Shown: positions 20,307 through 29,555 of the stretch, in pieces
Layout: each line of letters opens with the position of its first letter
Numbering within the stretch: position 1 is the stretch's first letter
Assembly: GCA_019312665.1 (NCBI GenBank)
Contig: JAFDCZ010000029.1
Coordinates: 1 to 38,957 of the forward strand
From: Deltaproteobacteria bacterium
GTDB lineage: Bacteria > Myxococcota_A > UBA9160 > UBA6930
Direction: 5' to 3'
DNA: 38,957 nt
Made by a program: the position numbers and the translations under genes
Notes under the pieces: model-generated
What the model was told of the DNA's origin: nothing
The model's database searches: none
What the model saw: only the letters and a program-made list of their open reading frames with translations

Positions 20307-22120
20307 TGGAGAGCCCCCTGAACCAGCTGGGCCGGATGTGCCGCGGCACCTCCGGCCGGGTCCAGCCGCAGCACGCGCGGGAAACCTCCCTCCACCTGCC
20401 AGGTCGGCAGGTTGGAGTTCGAGGTCCAGACGCGGTCTTGTTCGTCGAAATCGATTTCACGGGTGAAGGTGACCCGGGTCGGCAACGGATAGACAGTGAA
20501 TCTCTCTTTCTCCGGCTGAAAGCGCATCAAGGTGTCCGAGTTGGTCCCGCAGATCCAGACTTCGTTCGTGCGCCGGTTCACGTTCAGTGCGTAGGGCGTC
20601 TCGACACCCTCCTCCGCGGTCGGAAGCTTCCACTCCTTGAACGCGCGCGTCACCACATCGAAGTGCGCCAGCACACCCGACGAGAAGCTCGGAATCCACA
20701 AACCGTTCTTCGAATCGAAACGCAGACGCCGCGGCGCAGGGAATGGCGTATCCACCATTTCGACATCGAATGTGTCCGGATCGATCCGCCCGATGCGATG
20801 CTGGTTCAGTTGGCTGAACCAGACAGAGCCGTCGGGCGCGATGTCGATCCCGTACGGCACCGGCATGAAGTCCGGATCCCCGCCTTCGAGGCCAACTCCC
20901 GATGCTCCGCCGAACTGGTCCGCCAGCCACATGATGGCCGGGAGCATGCGCAACACGAGATCCTGGCCGAGGCTTCCCGCCGGCAAGCGCTGGGTGCGGA
21001 AGGTCTCGGTCTCGGGATCGAACATCCCGAGATGGTTCGACACGGCAAGCGTGAACCACACCCGCCCTTTTCCATCGATGCGAAGCGTGTGCGGGTAGTA
21101 ACCTTCTTCGAGGGGGTAGCTCTTCCAGGTCTCCGCCTTCGTATCGAAGCGACCGATCTTGTTGCCGAGAGCGAACGTGATCCAGATGTCACCTTCGGGC
21201 CCGACCTGCAGGGAATGCGGTCCCTCCCGGGCATTCGCGGTAGGCGGCAGCGGCTGGTCTCGTCCACCAAACGCGCCGCCCAGCGCCAGATCGCTATCGA
21301 TCGGGAAGGACGCCATCTCACCCGTGGTTGGATCCAGCCGGTAGAGATTGTCCTGGGTCATGTCGACCGAGTACGCCCGACCATCTGGGTGGAAGATGAG
21401 ATCGTGTTGCATCGAGGCGCGCATGCCCAGTTCCCACTCCTCGACGACGGCCTGGCGCGCTTCGACCGAAGGAGGCGGCGCGAAATCGGGCGAGTCCGCG
21501 TTGGCCGTGAGCGCCGGAATCGCGGTGGCCGGGTCGTAGGCCGCGCGAAAGAGATCGGGCACCTGGGCCCGCAGTTCTTCCGGAAGGATGCCGCCCATGC
21601 GCGCCATCAACGAGAGCACCTTGTCCCATTGCCAGTCCTCTCGCGGAATTCGGGTCGCCTGGTTTCCCTGCTGGTGGCAGTAGGTGCATTGGCGCACGAA
21701 TTGTTCGCGATGGGTGGGATCCTCGATCTGGGCGGTCAGCAGCGAGAGCCAACGATGGGCCGGAAGCTGGGCGGCCAATGCGGCGGGGTCGGTCTCGCGC
21801 TCGAGCTCGATCAGCACGCCTTCTTCGGGGACGTCGACCTGCTCCCGATGATCCTTCCAGCCAATCCGGCGAACCCGCAGCTCGACCCGAGCTGCCTCGA
21901 TATCGGGTGTGCGAAAGAAACCCTCGGCATTCGTGAACACGGTCAGCGTGTAGATCGGATCGCCATGCTGGGCGCTGACCATCGCGCCGATGACGGGCCC
22001 GGTGGCATCGCGCACGGTTCCGGCCAAAATACCTGCGGCCACCCATGAGGGCGGAACCAGGACCAGGCCCGCTACGATGCCGATGAGCCCAACCCTGATG
22101 CTTCGACGTCTGTTCACCAT
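20303..22120 (-). CDS. Exported virginiamycin-B-lyase-like propeller with carboxypeptidase-regulatory-like domain and one haem motif
   Basis: A 605-residue protein. After a signal/anchor (residues 8-29) comes a carboxypeptidase regulatory-like domain (GTVRDATGPVIGAMVSAQ to about 110), then a helical piece with a single CxxCH (C145-T-Y-C-H149), and from about 240 a seven-bladed Vgb-like propeller with repeated units such as GPHSLQVGPEGDIWITF, YGIDIAPDGSVWFSQL and GRIDPDTF. I start at ATG 22120 because GGAGGAG stands 5-11 bases upstream. The haem suggests a redox role or sensor rather than streptogramin lysis. Overlaps the aldo/keto reductase gene downstream. Confidence 0.82.
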   Translation of the reverse strand: MVNRRRSIRVGLIGIVAGLVLVPPSWVAAGILAGTVRDATGPVIGAMVSAQHGDPIYTLTVFTNAEGFFRTPDIEAARVELRVRRIGWKDHREQVDVPEEGVLIELERETDPAALAAQLPAHRWLSLLTAQIEDPTHREQFVRQCTYCHQQGNQATRIPREDWQWDKVLSLMARMGGILPEELRAQVPDLFRAAYDPATAIPALTANADSPDFAPPPSVEARQAVVEEWELGMRASMQHDLIFHPDGRAYSVDMTQDNLYRLDPTTGEMASFPIDSDLALGGAFGGRDQPLPPTANAREGPHSLQVGPEGDIWITFALGNKIGRFDTKAETWKSYPLEEGYYPHTLRIDGKGRVWFTLAVSNHLGMFDPETETFRTQRLPAGSLGQDLVLRMLPAIMWLADQFGGASGVGLEGGDPDFMPVPYGIDIAPDGSVWFSQLNQHRIGRIDPDTFDVEMVDTPFPAPRRLRFDSKNGLWIPSFSSGVLAHFDVVTRAFKEWKLPTAEEGVETPYALNVNRRTNEVWICGTNSDTLMRFQPEKERFTVYPLPTRVTFTREIDFDEQDRVWTSNSNLPTWQVEGGFPRVLRLDPAGGAAAHPAQLVQGALQ

Positions 22121-22157
22121 CTCGTCTCCTCCCGATAAGCCGGCGGAATATACCGCG

Positions 22158-22700
22158 ATGCGCGGCCTCGGGCGCCCAATGCAAGCCGTGGCGGCCAGCC
22201 TGGCCCTGGGCCTGGCTGCCTGCTCCACGGCGCCGCCCGCCCCCGCCAATGCGCCCCCCACCACGATCCCATGGACCTCGGAGCTGTTGGAACGGGCCGA
22301 GGCCCTGGCGGCCACGCTTGCCGACTTTCCCGCGGCTCCTGAGGGCACCCTGCGCGTGCGCCTGGCCTTCGAAGAGGCGGTCGATCTGGATCTGTTCGTG
22401 TCGGATCCGCTTCAGGAGACGGTCTACTTCGCCAACGACCGGAGCGGGAGCGGAGGTGCCCTCGAAAAGGACATGCGCTGCGGAATGCCCGGGCCCCGGA
22501 TCGAGAGCGTCAGCTGGAGCCCGCCGATCGCTGGGCGCTACCGGGTAGGCGTAGACTTTCCGCGGCGCTGTGATGGCGGGGCTGGTGGGCCGGCGCCCTT
22601 CGCGATCGCAGTCGAGCGCGGAGGCTCACGCACACTCCAGCGCGGCGTGATCGAGGAAGGCATCTTCCTGCCGATCGTCGACCGCTTCGACGTGCGCTAG
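22158..22700 (+). CDS. Lipoprotein with DUF2135/YfaP-like beta domain
   Basis: A 180-residue protein with a signal peptide ending in lipobox LAAC (C22 from ATG 22158; ATG 22179 would also work). The body contains LRVRLAFEEAVDLDLFVSDP, SGGALEKDMRCG and GRYRVGVDFPRRC, similar to the pattern DLDLhVtDP...N..SGG.L..D seen in YfaP/DUF2135 proteins. Two cysteines (in MRCG and RRCD) may pair. It is divergent from the propeller gene with only 37 bases between starts, so the two promoters overlap. Function unknown. Confidence 0.72.
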   Translation: MRGLGRPMQAVAASLALGLAACSTAPPAPANAPPTTIPWTSELLERAEALAATLADFPAAPEGTLRVRLAFEEAVDLDLFVSDPLQETVYFANDRSGSGGALEKDMRCGMPGPRIESVSWSPPIAGRYRVGVDFPRRCDGGAGGPAPFAIAVERGGSRTLQRGVIEEGIFLPIVDRFDVR

Positions 22701-23009
22701 ACGGAACCGGAAGCGGGGACGTTCTTGCCGCTGTCGTCGGGGTTGCCACGCAAGCGGCCCTCGTGCCTTTCGCCCATGCCCTTCGGTCGTTTGCCGGAGG
22801 AAACAGGCCTGCGCCCGCCTAACCTCTCAAGTGGGGCACCAGCCGGGTCGACAGCGCATCTCGTGGGACTTCTCGCGCGCATACTCCGCAAGCCGAAAAC
22901 GCAGAGCCGCTCACGGCCGAGGGATCCCTCCCGGTCGGGAGAAAACGAACCGCGGCAGCCGGAGCAGGCCCCGGTCAAGCGCGAAATACGGTCGGGCATC
23001 TACCACCCG
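22701..23009. other. Non-coding stretch, no recognised gene
   Basis: No frame on either strand gives a recognisable protein. On the minus strand a 26-codon frame beginning MGERHEGRLRGNPDDSGKNV ends at 22697, but I see no supporting signal. It begins a scar of about 1.4 kb with decayed genes. Confidence 0.4.
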
Positions 23010-23265
23010 ATGCCACCCACGGCCGACGAACCGATTGCGGACTTCGCGACCCAGCGACTAGCCGCCCTGCGGGAGCACGCCGTCAATCCCACCGACCAAC
23101 GCTGCCTCGATGGCATGGGGGCTTGCATCGCCTCCGGCCATCTCGACATCCCGGTCCTGCCCGAGGTGGCGGGCATGCTGCTCTCCCTCGACGGTTCGAG
23201 TGACCTCGACAACGACGAGGTCGCGGACTTGATCCAACGGGACCAGGCGCTCTCGGCGCACTACC
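23010..23265 (+). pseudogene. HDOD-domain gene fragment
   Basis: From ATG 23010 the frame reads 80-odd residues ending in HLDIPVLPEVAGMLLSL then ADLIQRDQALSAH. That is the start of an HDOD signalling domain (usual pattern lPvLPeVa..ll.l...p..s..ela.lI..DpaLsa.vLrlaN). The homology stops abruptly after SAH, where the LrlaNS part should follow, and the downstream frame is not protein-like. It is best read as a truncated remnant; the frame stays open to 24110, but that is fortuitous. Confidence 0.6.
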
Positions 23266-23516
23266 GGGCTAGAGAGTCTCGCGAAACCCAACAGCAGTCA
23301 CGACACAGAAAGACCGCTCATGTGAAGGAAGCCGAGCAAGATCGATCGGCTGTGGTTGAGTCGGCGGCGGTAGCCCTCCGCGCCATAGAGTGCTCCATTC
23401 ACGATGGTGGCAGTGAAGTCCGGGTTTCTCCCTCCGGCAAAGCAAGGACACGCTCGCGCTTGAGGCATCGCAGGCCACTGGCGAGCGACACCGGTCCCCT
23501 CGACTCGAGAGGTGGC
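23266..23516. other. Unassigned stretch between two gene remnants
   Basis: On the minus strand, one frame reads NPDFTATIVNGALYGAEGYR and on to LLGFLHMSGLSVS then a stop near 23300; it looks protein-like but I do not recognise it and it has no start. It may be the tail of another decayed gene. Confidence 0.3.
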
Positions 23517-23883
23517 CTACCGGCCCAGCGTGGCCTTGAGGAGTTGCAGTGCCGCCTGCTTCTGGAGGTTGGCCTGCGCCAGGAGCGAGATGCCGACCTG
23601 CCGGAGGATCTGGGAACGGGTGAGCTCCGCCGTCTCCTATGCGAAGTCCACATCGAAGATGCGCGACCGGGCCACCGACTCGTTCTCCGCCTGCACACCC
23701 AGGCTGCGGATGCGATGCTCGAGCCGCACGTGCTGGGCGCCGAGGCTAGCGCGATGCCCGGTTGCCTCTCTCATCGCCAGGTCCATCACTGCCAGAGCGT
23801 TCGGCGTTGCCGAGCGTTCCGCTGGCGGCCTGGATGGCCAGCTCGCGGAGGGGCACCAGCATGCCGCTCACCTCGTTCAGCGC
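23517..23883 (-). pseudogene. Flagellin gene remnant (central deletion, frameshift and amber codon)
   Basis: Reading leftward from 23883: ALNEVSGMLVPLRELAIQAA is the conserved N-terminal flagellin helix. It breaks near LGNAER and, in another frame, continues as NALAVMDLAMREATGHRASL, GAQHVRLEHRIRSLG, ENESVARSRIFDVDFA, a TAG stop (23637-23639, where flagellins have Lys), ETAELTRSQILRQVGISLLA, QANLQKQAALQLLKATLGR and the true stop TAG at 23517-23519. So the D1 N-terminal and C-terminal parts are fused with the variable centre deleted, the first N-terminal helix is missing, and one codon is nonsense. No other flagellar genes are in the window. Confidence 0.88.
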
Positions 23884-24106
23884 GCACGGGGCGACCTCTT
23901 GGGAGTGCGCGCAGTGGATGCTCCTTGCGAGCTTCTGCCGCGTACTTCCGTAGATGCGTGTCCTCGCATAGAATGCAGGTCGGGGATTGGCGCCGGCAAA
24001 CAATCCACTCTCGCACGAGCTTGTTCGCACCGATATGCACTTCAAAGACAGACTCTGATAGGATCGACAACCCAACCATGACCTTGCAAATCGCTCTGCC
24101 CCTCGC
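23884..24106. other. Region upstream of the spermidine-synthase-like gene
   Basis: The expected 5' part of the flagellin gene is not present here in any frame. I see no gene. The promoter of the rightward gene at 24107 should lie here; ctctgATAGGATcgac near 24055-24068 is a possible -10 region, with no convincing -35. Confidence 0.3.
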
Positions 24107-26947
24107 ATGACCCGCCCGATTGCTCTGTTCCTCACCGTCCTTACCGGCTTTAGTGGGCTTGTCTATCAGGTTGCTTGGCAGAAGTACCTGGCGATCCTCC
24201 TCGGGTCACACAGCGAAGCCATCGCCGCGGTGCTGGCCATTTTTCTCGGTGGCCTCGCGGCGGGCTACTTCGTTTTCGGACGCGTTACGGTGCGGTACGT
24301 CGAACGCGCCCGCGCGCGCGGCGACACGCCTCAGCTGTTGCGGCTCTACGGCATCGTGGAGTCAGGTATCGGGGGATACGCCCTTCTCTTCCCATTTCTC
24401 TTTTCCGGCGCGCAGGTGCTCTCGGTCCACATCCCACTCCTGGGCGAAGGTTTCACTTTCTCGTTTGATGTCTTCCTCACCGTACTTCTGATTGGACCGC
24501 CCACGGTTCTCATGGGCGGCACGATTCCGATACTCACGCAGGCACTGGCCTCGCGCCTGGAAGAAGCCACGCGCGTGCACGCCTGGGTTTACTCGTTCAA
24601 CACGGCCGGGGCTTTCTTCGGGGCGCTCGCGGGCGCCTTCTTGCTGATTCCCCTGCTCGGGTTGGACGGCGTCGTGCGCATCATGGGCCTGGTGAACCTC
24701 AGTGCCGGCGCGACCTTCATCTACTTGCAGCGAAGTACGCACAAAGCTCTTCCGAAATCTGAAACCGTCGCCGCCGGCGCGCCGACTGGTTTCGCCGGCT
24801 ATGCGGTCGTGGTCCTGTTGAGCGGCTTCGCGATGATGTGCATCCAAACGACACTGAATCGGATCGGCGGCGTTTCGCTCGGAGCCTCTCACTTTACCTT
24901 TGCGATGGTGGTGGCAGTCTTCGTGCTTTGCATTGCGCTCGGAAGCTTCGCGGTATCGGCGCTGCGGAATATTCCTCCGGCCCTGATCGTCGGCTCTCAG
25001 TGGCTCCTCGTGGGCATCCTCGCGGCGTTGTACTTCGAACTGGAGAACGCGCCCTACTACGCCCACGTCGTCCGGAGGCTCTTCGTAGATCTGTCGCCGA
25101 GCTTCTACCCGTACCACTTCTTTGTGTTTCTTGGGATGCTCAGCGTCCTCATCGTTCCGATCGGGCTCTCCGGTGCACTGCTACCGCTCGTGTTCCACCA
25201 TCTTCGAAACGAGATCGGCGAACTGGGGGGCGTTGCCGGTCGGCTCTATGCCTGGAACACACTCGGATCGCTACTCGGCGCGCTGCTCGGTGGCTACGCG
25301 CTGTTGTTCTTCGTCGATCTGCACCACGTGTTCGCCATCGCCCTTTTCTCCCTCGTGGTGGGAGCCAGCATCCTCAGCGTGTTGGTGCTGCGCGTGAACG
25401 CCATCGCCGCCACGGTCGTCACCGCCGTCGCTCTCGCCCTATGCCTGGCCCTGCCGGATTGGGAACCGCGGCGCATGAGTTCGGGACTGTTCCGACAGCG
25501 GTCTGTGTTGCCGCAGACTTTTTCGGGGCCGGATGCATTGTTCAGCAACCGATACCCAAACTCGAAGGTCATCTTCTACGACGATGACCCGAACAGTTCG
25601 GTTGCTGTCCTCGAGGGGAGCGCGCGGTCCATCATCACGAACGGTAAGCCCGACGGAAACATTCTGTACGACTACACCACCATGGCGCTCGCGGGCCTCC
25701 TCCCCGCACTTCTCTCCGACGATCCTTCGCGAACCTTCGTCATCGGCTGGGGATTGGGTGTGACGGTCGGAGAACTCGGCGCTCTCGACTCCGTGGACGA
25801 AGTCATCGCGGCCGAGATCTCACCCGGAGTCCTTGAAGCCGCACCATTCTTCGACGCGGGCAACCAGAACGCATCGAAGAATCCGAAGATCGAAATGGTT
25901 CGCAGCGACGCCTACCGCGCACTCCTGAGGAGTGACGGCCAGTATGGTGTGATTGCGTCCGAACCCAGCAACCCCTGGGTGATGGGCGTCGAGATGCTCT
26001 TCAGTGAAGACTTCCTTCGCGTCGCGCGCGATCGACTGAAGCCCGGCGGCGTCTTCGCCCAATGGATTCACCTCTACGAGACCGACGCGAAGACCGTGGA
26101 CATCGTCTTGCGCACCTACAAGGAAGTCTTCGGCGACATTTCGGTTTGGTTCACCCGGGGCCCCGACATCCTGCTACTGGGTTTCAAGGATTCCTCCCCA
26201 AACCTCGACATCGACCGACTGAGGGAGCGATTCCTTCGCGCCGACTTTCGCGCCGGTTTCAAACGTGCCGGAGTCGAAAGTTGGATCCAGCTTTTGTCCC
26301 ACGAAATTCTTCCGCTCGGCGCTGTGAATGCAACGAAGCTGACCGGTCCCCTCCACACCGTCCGGCATCCAATCCTGAGCGACAGCGCGGCGCGCGCGTT
26401 TTTTGCTCCGGGCCCGGTGCAAGTGCCCCGAATGTCCACGGAGGCGGCCGCGCAGGCGGCCGGCCGGCATTCCTTGCTGCGGCGGGAGATCGGCCCGAAG
26501 GGCGTGAGCGAGGACGTCCTGGAGGAAATCACCCGACACCTTTGCGCCATGGCGAAGGGAAACGATTGCATGACTGTGTTTGCGCGCTGGAAAGCCAGCT
26601 ATCCGGGCTCGGCGCAGCTAGCCGAAGTCGAGCAAGAATTGCGGATCGCCAACTACGCGGGCGCGGACGAGGCAACCCTCCCAGCCAGCTCGATCAAAGT
26701 CCTGGTGGATCTCCACAACGGAAACTTTCCGAAGAGTTTGCAATCCGGGGATCCCGTCCGAGACGCGGTCACCACTTCGAACGTCTACGCTTCGCACTTC
26801 CACCACGCCTTCCCCTTCGATCGCGCGGCGCTACGCAAGGTCTGGTCGAAGTGCGTTTCGAACTTTCAGATAGCGTCGCAATGCGCGAGCGAGAGAGCGC
26901 GCGTCGAGGAAGAGCTCGGGCCCGTTCATCCCCAAAGCTCCCGTTGA
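24107..26947 (+). CDS. Spermidine-synthase-like methyltransferase-fold protein fused to a membrane transporter-like domain
   Basis: A 946-residue fusion. Residues 1-460 are hydrophobic with about 12 helices, beginning LFLTVLTGFSGLVYQVAWQ, the typical start of the 'fused MFS/spermidine synthase' family, with GPPTVLMGGTIPIL and SFNTAGAFFGALAGAF. A spermidine-synthase-type Rossmann domain follows (about 485-720): GWGLGVTVGELGAL, VIAAEISPGV, and ASEPSNPWVMGVEMLFS, the family's version of the active-site loop. A further 200-residue C-terminal extension is not recognised. No aminopropyl donor genes are near, so polyamine synthesis is not assured. Codon use is somewhat less GC-rich than the neighbours, and it follows a scar, suggesting late arrival. 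Confidence 0.85.
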   Translation: MTRPIALFLTVLTGFSGLVYQVAWQKYLAILLGSHSEAIAAVLAIFLGGLAAGYFVFGRVTVRYVERARARGDTPQLLRLYGIVESGIGGYALLFPFLFSGAQVLSVHIPLLGEGFTFSFDVFLTVLLIGPPTVLMGGTIPILTQALASRLEEATRVHAWVYSFNTAGAFFGALAGAFLLIPLLGLDGVVRIMGLVNLSAGATFIYLQRSTHKALPKSETVAAGAPTGFAGYAVVVLLSGFAMMCIQTTLNRIGGVSLGASHFTFAMVVAVFVLCIALGSFAVSALRNIPPALIVGSQWLLVGILAALYFELENAPYYAHVVRRLFVDLSPSFYPYHFFVFLGMLSVLIVPIGLSGALLPLVFHHLRNEIGELGGVAGRLYAWNTLGSLLGALLGGYALLFFVDLHHVFAIALFSLVVGASILSVLVLRVNAIAATVVTAVALALCLALPDWEPRRMSSGLFRQRSVLPQTFSGPDALFSNRYPNSKVIFYDDDPNSSVAVLEGSARSIITNGKPDGNILYDYTTMALAGLLPALLSDDPSRTFVIGWGLGVTVGELGALDSVDEVIAAEISPGVLEAAPFFDAGNQNASKNPKIEMVRSDAYRALLRSDGQYGVIASEPSNPWVMGVEMLFSEDFLRVARDRLKPGGVFAQWIHLYETDAKTVDIVLRTYKEVFGDISVWFTRGPDILLLGFKDSSPNLDIDRLRERFLRADFRAGFKRAGVESWIQLLSHEILPLGAVNATKLTGPLHTVRHPILSDSAARAFFAPGPVQVPRMSTEAAAQAAGRHSLLRREIGPKGVSEDVLEEITRHLCAMAKGNDCMTVFARWKASYPGSAQLAEVEQELRIANYAGADEATLPASSIKVLVDLHNGNFPKSLQSGDPVRDAVTTSNVYASHFHHAFPFDRAALRKVWSKCVSNFQIASQCASERARVEEELGPVHPQSSR

Positions 26948-27268
26948 TCTTCGCGGGGGGATAGGACCTGGCGAGGGCCAAGGGTGGAGCGTGGGCCACC
27001 TTCGGGCCTTGGCACCCCCCTTTCCGGCAGTGCTCTGGGATCGCCAGGGAGATGTCCTCCACGGCTGGTCACGGTTCGCGTAGCCACCGCCATGCTTCCC
27101 CTGGAAGCCCCGATACGGTTCTACCGATCCGCGAATCGGCTCGTCACGGATTCACCGTCACAAGCTCCCAGCGGACGATTGTCCTCCGTGATCAGCAGGT
27201 TGCGAAACGAACTGAACGGCAATGAGGCGAGAGCGGAAGACCGCCCGCCTCGTGCCGACCGCGCCATC
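26948..27268. other. Convergent intergenic region with a GC-rich inverted repeat
   Basis: The stretch separates the convergent spermidine-synthase-like and helicase genes. GCCAAGG at 26977-26983 pairs with CCTTGGC at 27007-27013, with inner GTGG/CCAC, making a hairpin of 37 bases. There is no run of T after it, so a simple intrinsic terminator is not assured. No gene seen in the remainder. Confidence 0.45.
26977..27013. terminator. Possible bidirectional transcription-stop hairpin
   Basis: Seven-base arms GCCAAGG and CCTTGGC plus an inner GTGG/CCAC stem, located 30 bases after the stop of the rightward gene and 256 bases beyond the helicase stop. Lacks a T-tract on either side, so its role is inferred from position. 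Confidence 0.4.
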
Positions 27269-28735
<1,467 letters not shown>

Positions 28736-29146
28736 TTGAATTTCCTTGGTTGGCGGCCTGGCACGGGCCCTCGTAGGCCTGGGTGCGAGACATCGCCAGA
28801 TGATTGAATGGACGAGTTCCTGCACTCTCCCGAAGAGCCGGCTCGTCATTCGAGCGCTCTTCGCGGAGGCATGGAGCCCGGGTCGGTGGCCGGGCCACCT
28901 GCACGTCCCGCCCTCGTGACGTGATGAAGTTTCTTTCGAGCGCTCCCTGGCCGAGAGAGGAATAGATTCGAGGCCAGGAGCAGGGCGTCAGGAGTGTGCG
29001 AGCAAACGAGGCTCGCCTCTGCTGATCAAGCTCGGCGCAGACCATACAGGATGGAATCGGGAGGCGCCGGTCCCTTCTTCCATCGGCCTGCGGGCGAAGA
29101 AGTTGATCTCGCCGGCAGGGTCATCGCGACCCTCGAGCCGGCTGGC
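28736..29146. other. Leader/intergenic region upstream of the helicase gene
   Basis: About 410 bases with no recognisable protein on either strand. It must hold the helicase promoter and a leader. The in-frame extension to ATG 28849 reads like non-coding sequence. No clear hairpin or known RNA element was seen. Confidence 0.4.
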
Positions 29147-29464
29147 TCAGAGGCCCATCAGGTAGTAGCGGGCGGCGAGCTCCCCTGCCTTCAAGGCAAG
29201 GGCGGCCAGGCGGCCGATCAGGCTCTCCTGCTCATGGAACTCGGGGCAGCGCTTGGCCCGGCGTGTGGCGAGCCGCTCGATCTGGTTGAGGCTCGCCGTC
29301 TCCCAGAGCACGTTCTCACGATCCCGGGCCCAACCCGCATCCCGCTGATAGCGGCTGATCTGCTGGGTGAGCTTCACGCATTCCCGACCCACGGGCTTGG
29401 GCGCGGCCAGGACCGGGCCAGCCGCGAGAATCGCGATCAGGATGGCTTGGATGAGCGTCTTCAA
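29147..29464 (-). CDS. Small exported hypothetical protein
   Basis: A 105-residue protein starting at TTG 29464 with GGGGGGA about 8 bases upstream. It has a clear signal peptide (LKTLIQAILIAILAAGPVLAAP) and a charged helical body with two cysteines (RECVKL and KRCPEF), which may pair. The open frame extends further upstream, but that part overlaps the GMC gene end and lacks protein character. It lies 91 bases after the GMC oxidoreductase in the same direction and could be co-transcribed. Not recognised as a known family. Confidence 0.6.
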   Translation of the reverse strand: MKTLIQAILIAILAAGPVLAAPKPVGRECVKLTQQISRYQRDAGWARDRENVLWETASLNQIERLATRRAKRCPEFHEQESLIGRLAALALKAGELAARYYLMGL

Positions 29465-29555
29465 CGGCAGTCCCCCCGGAGAGCCACGAGGGGTATCGGC
29501 AGGACCGCCTCGGAAGTAAAGCCCGATCCCCTGGGGGGAAGCAGGGACATCCCCG

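Noticed and set aside
22725-24110. A single 461-codon protein spanning the scar region
   Set aside because: Only a short internal part resembles a protein (HDOD); the rest runs antisense to flagellin remnants on the minus strand.
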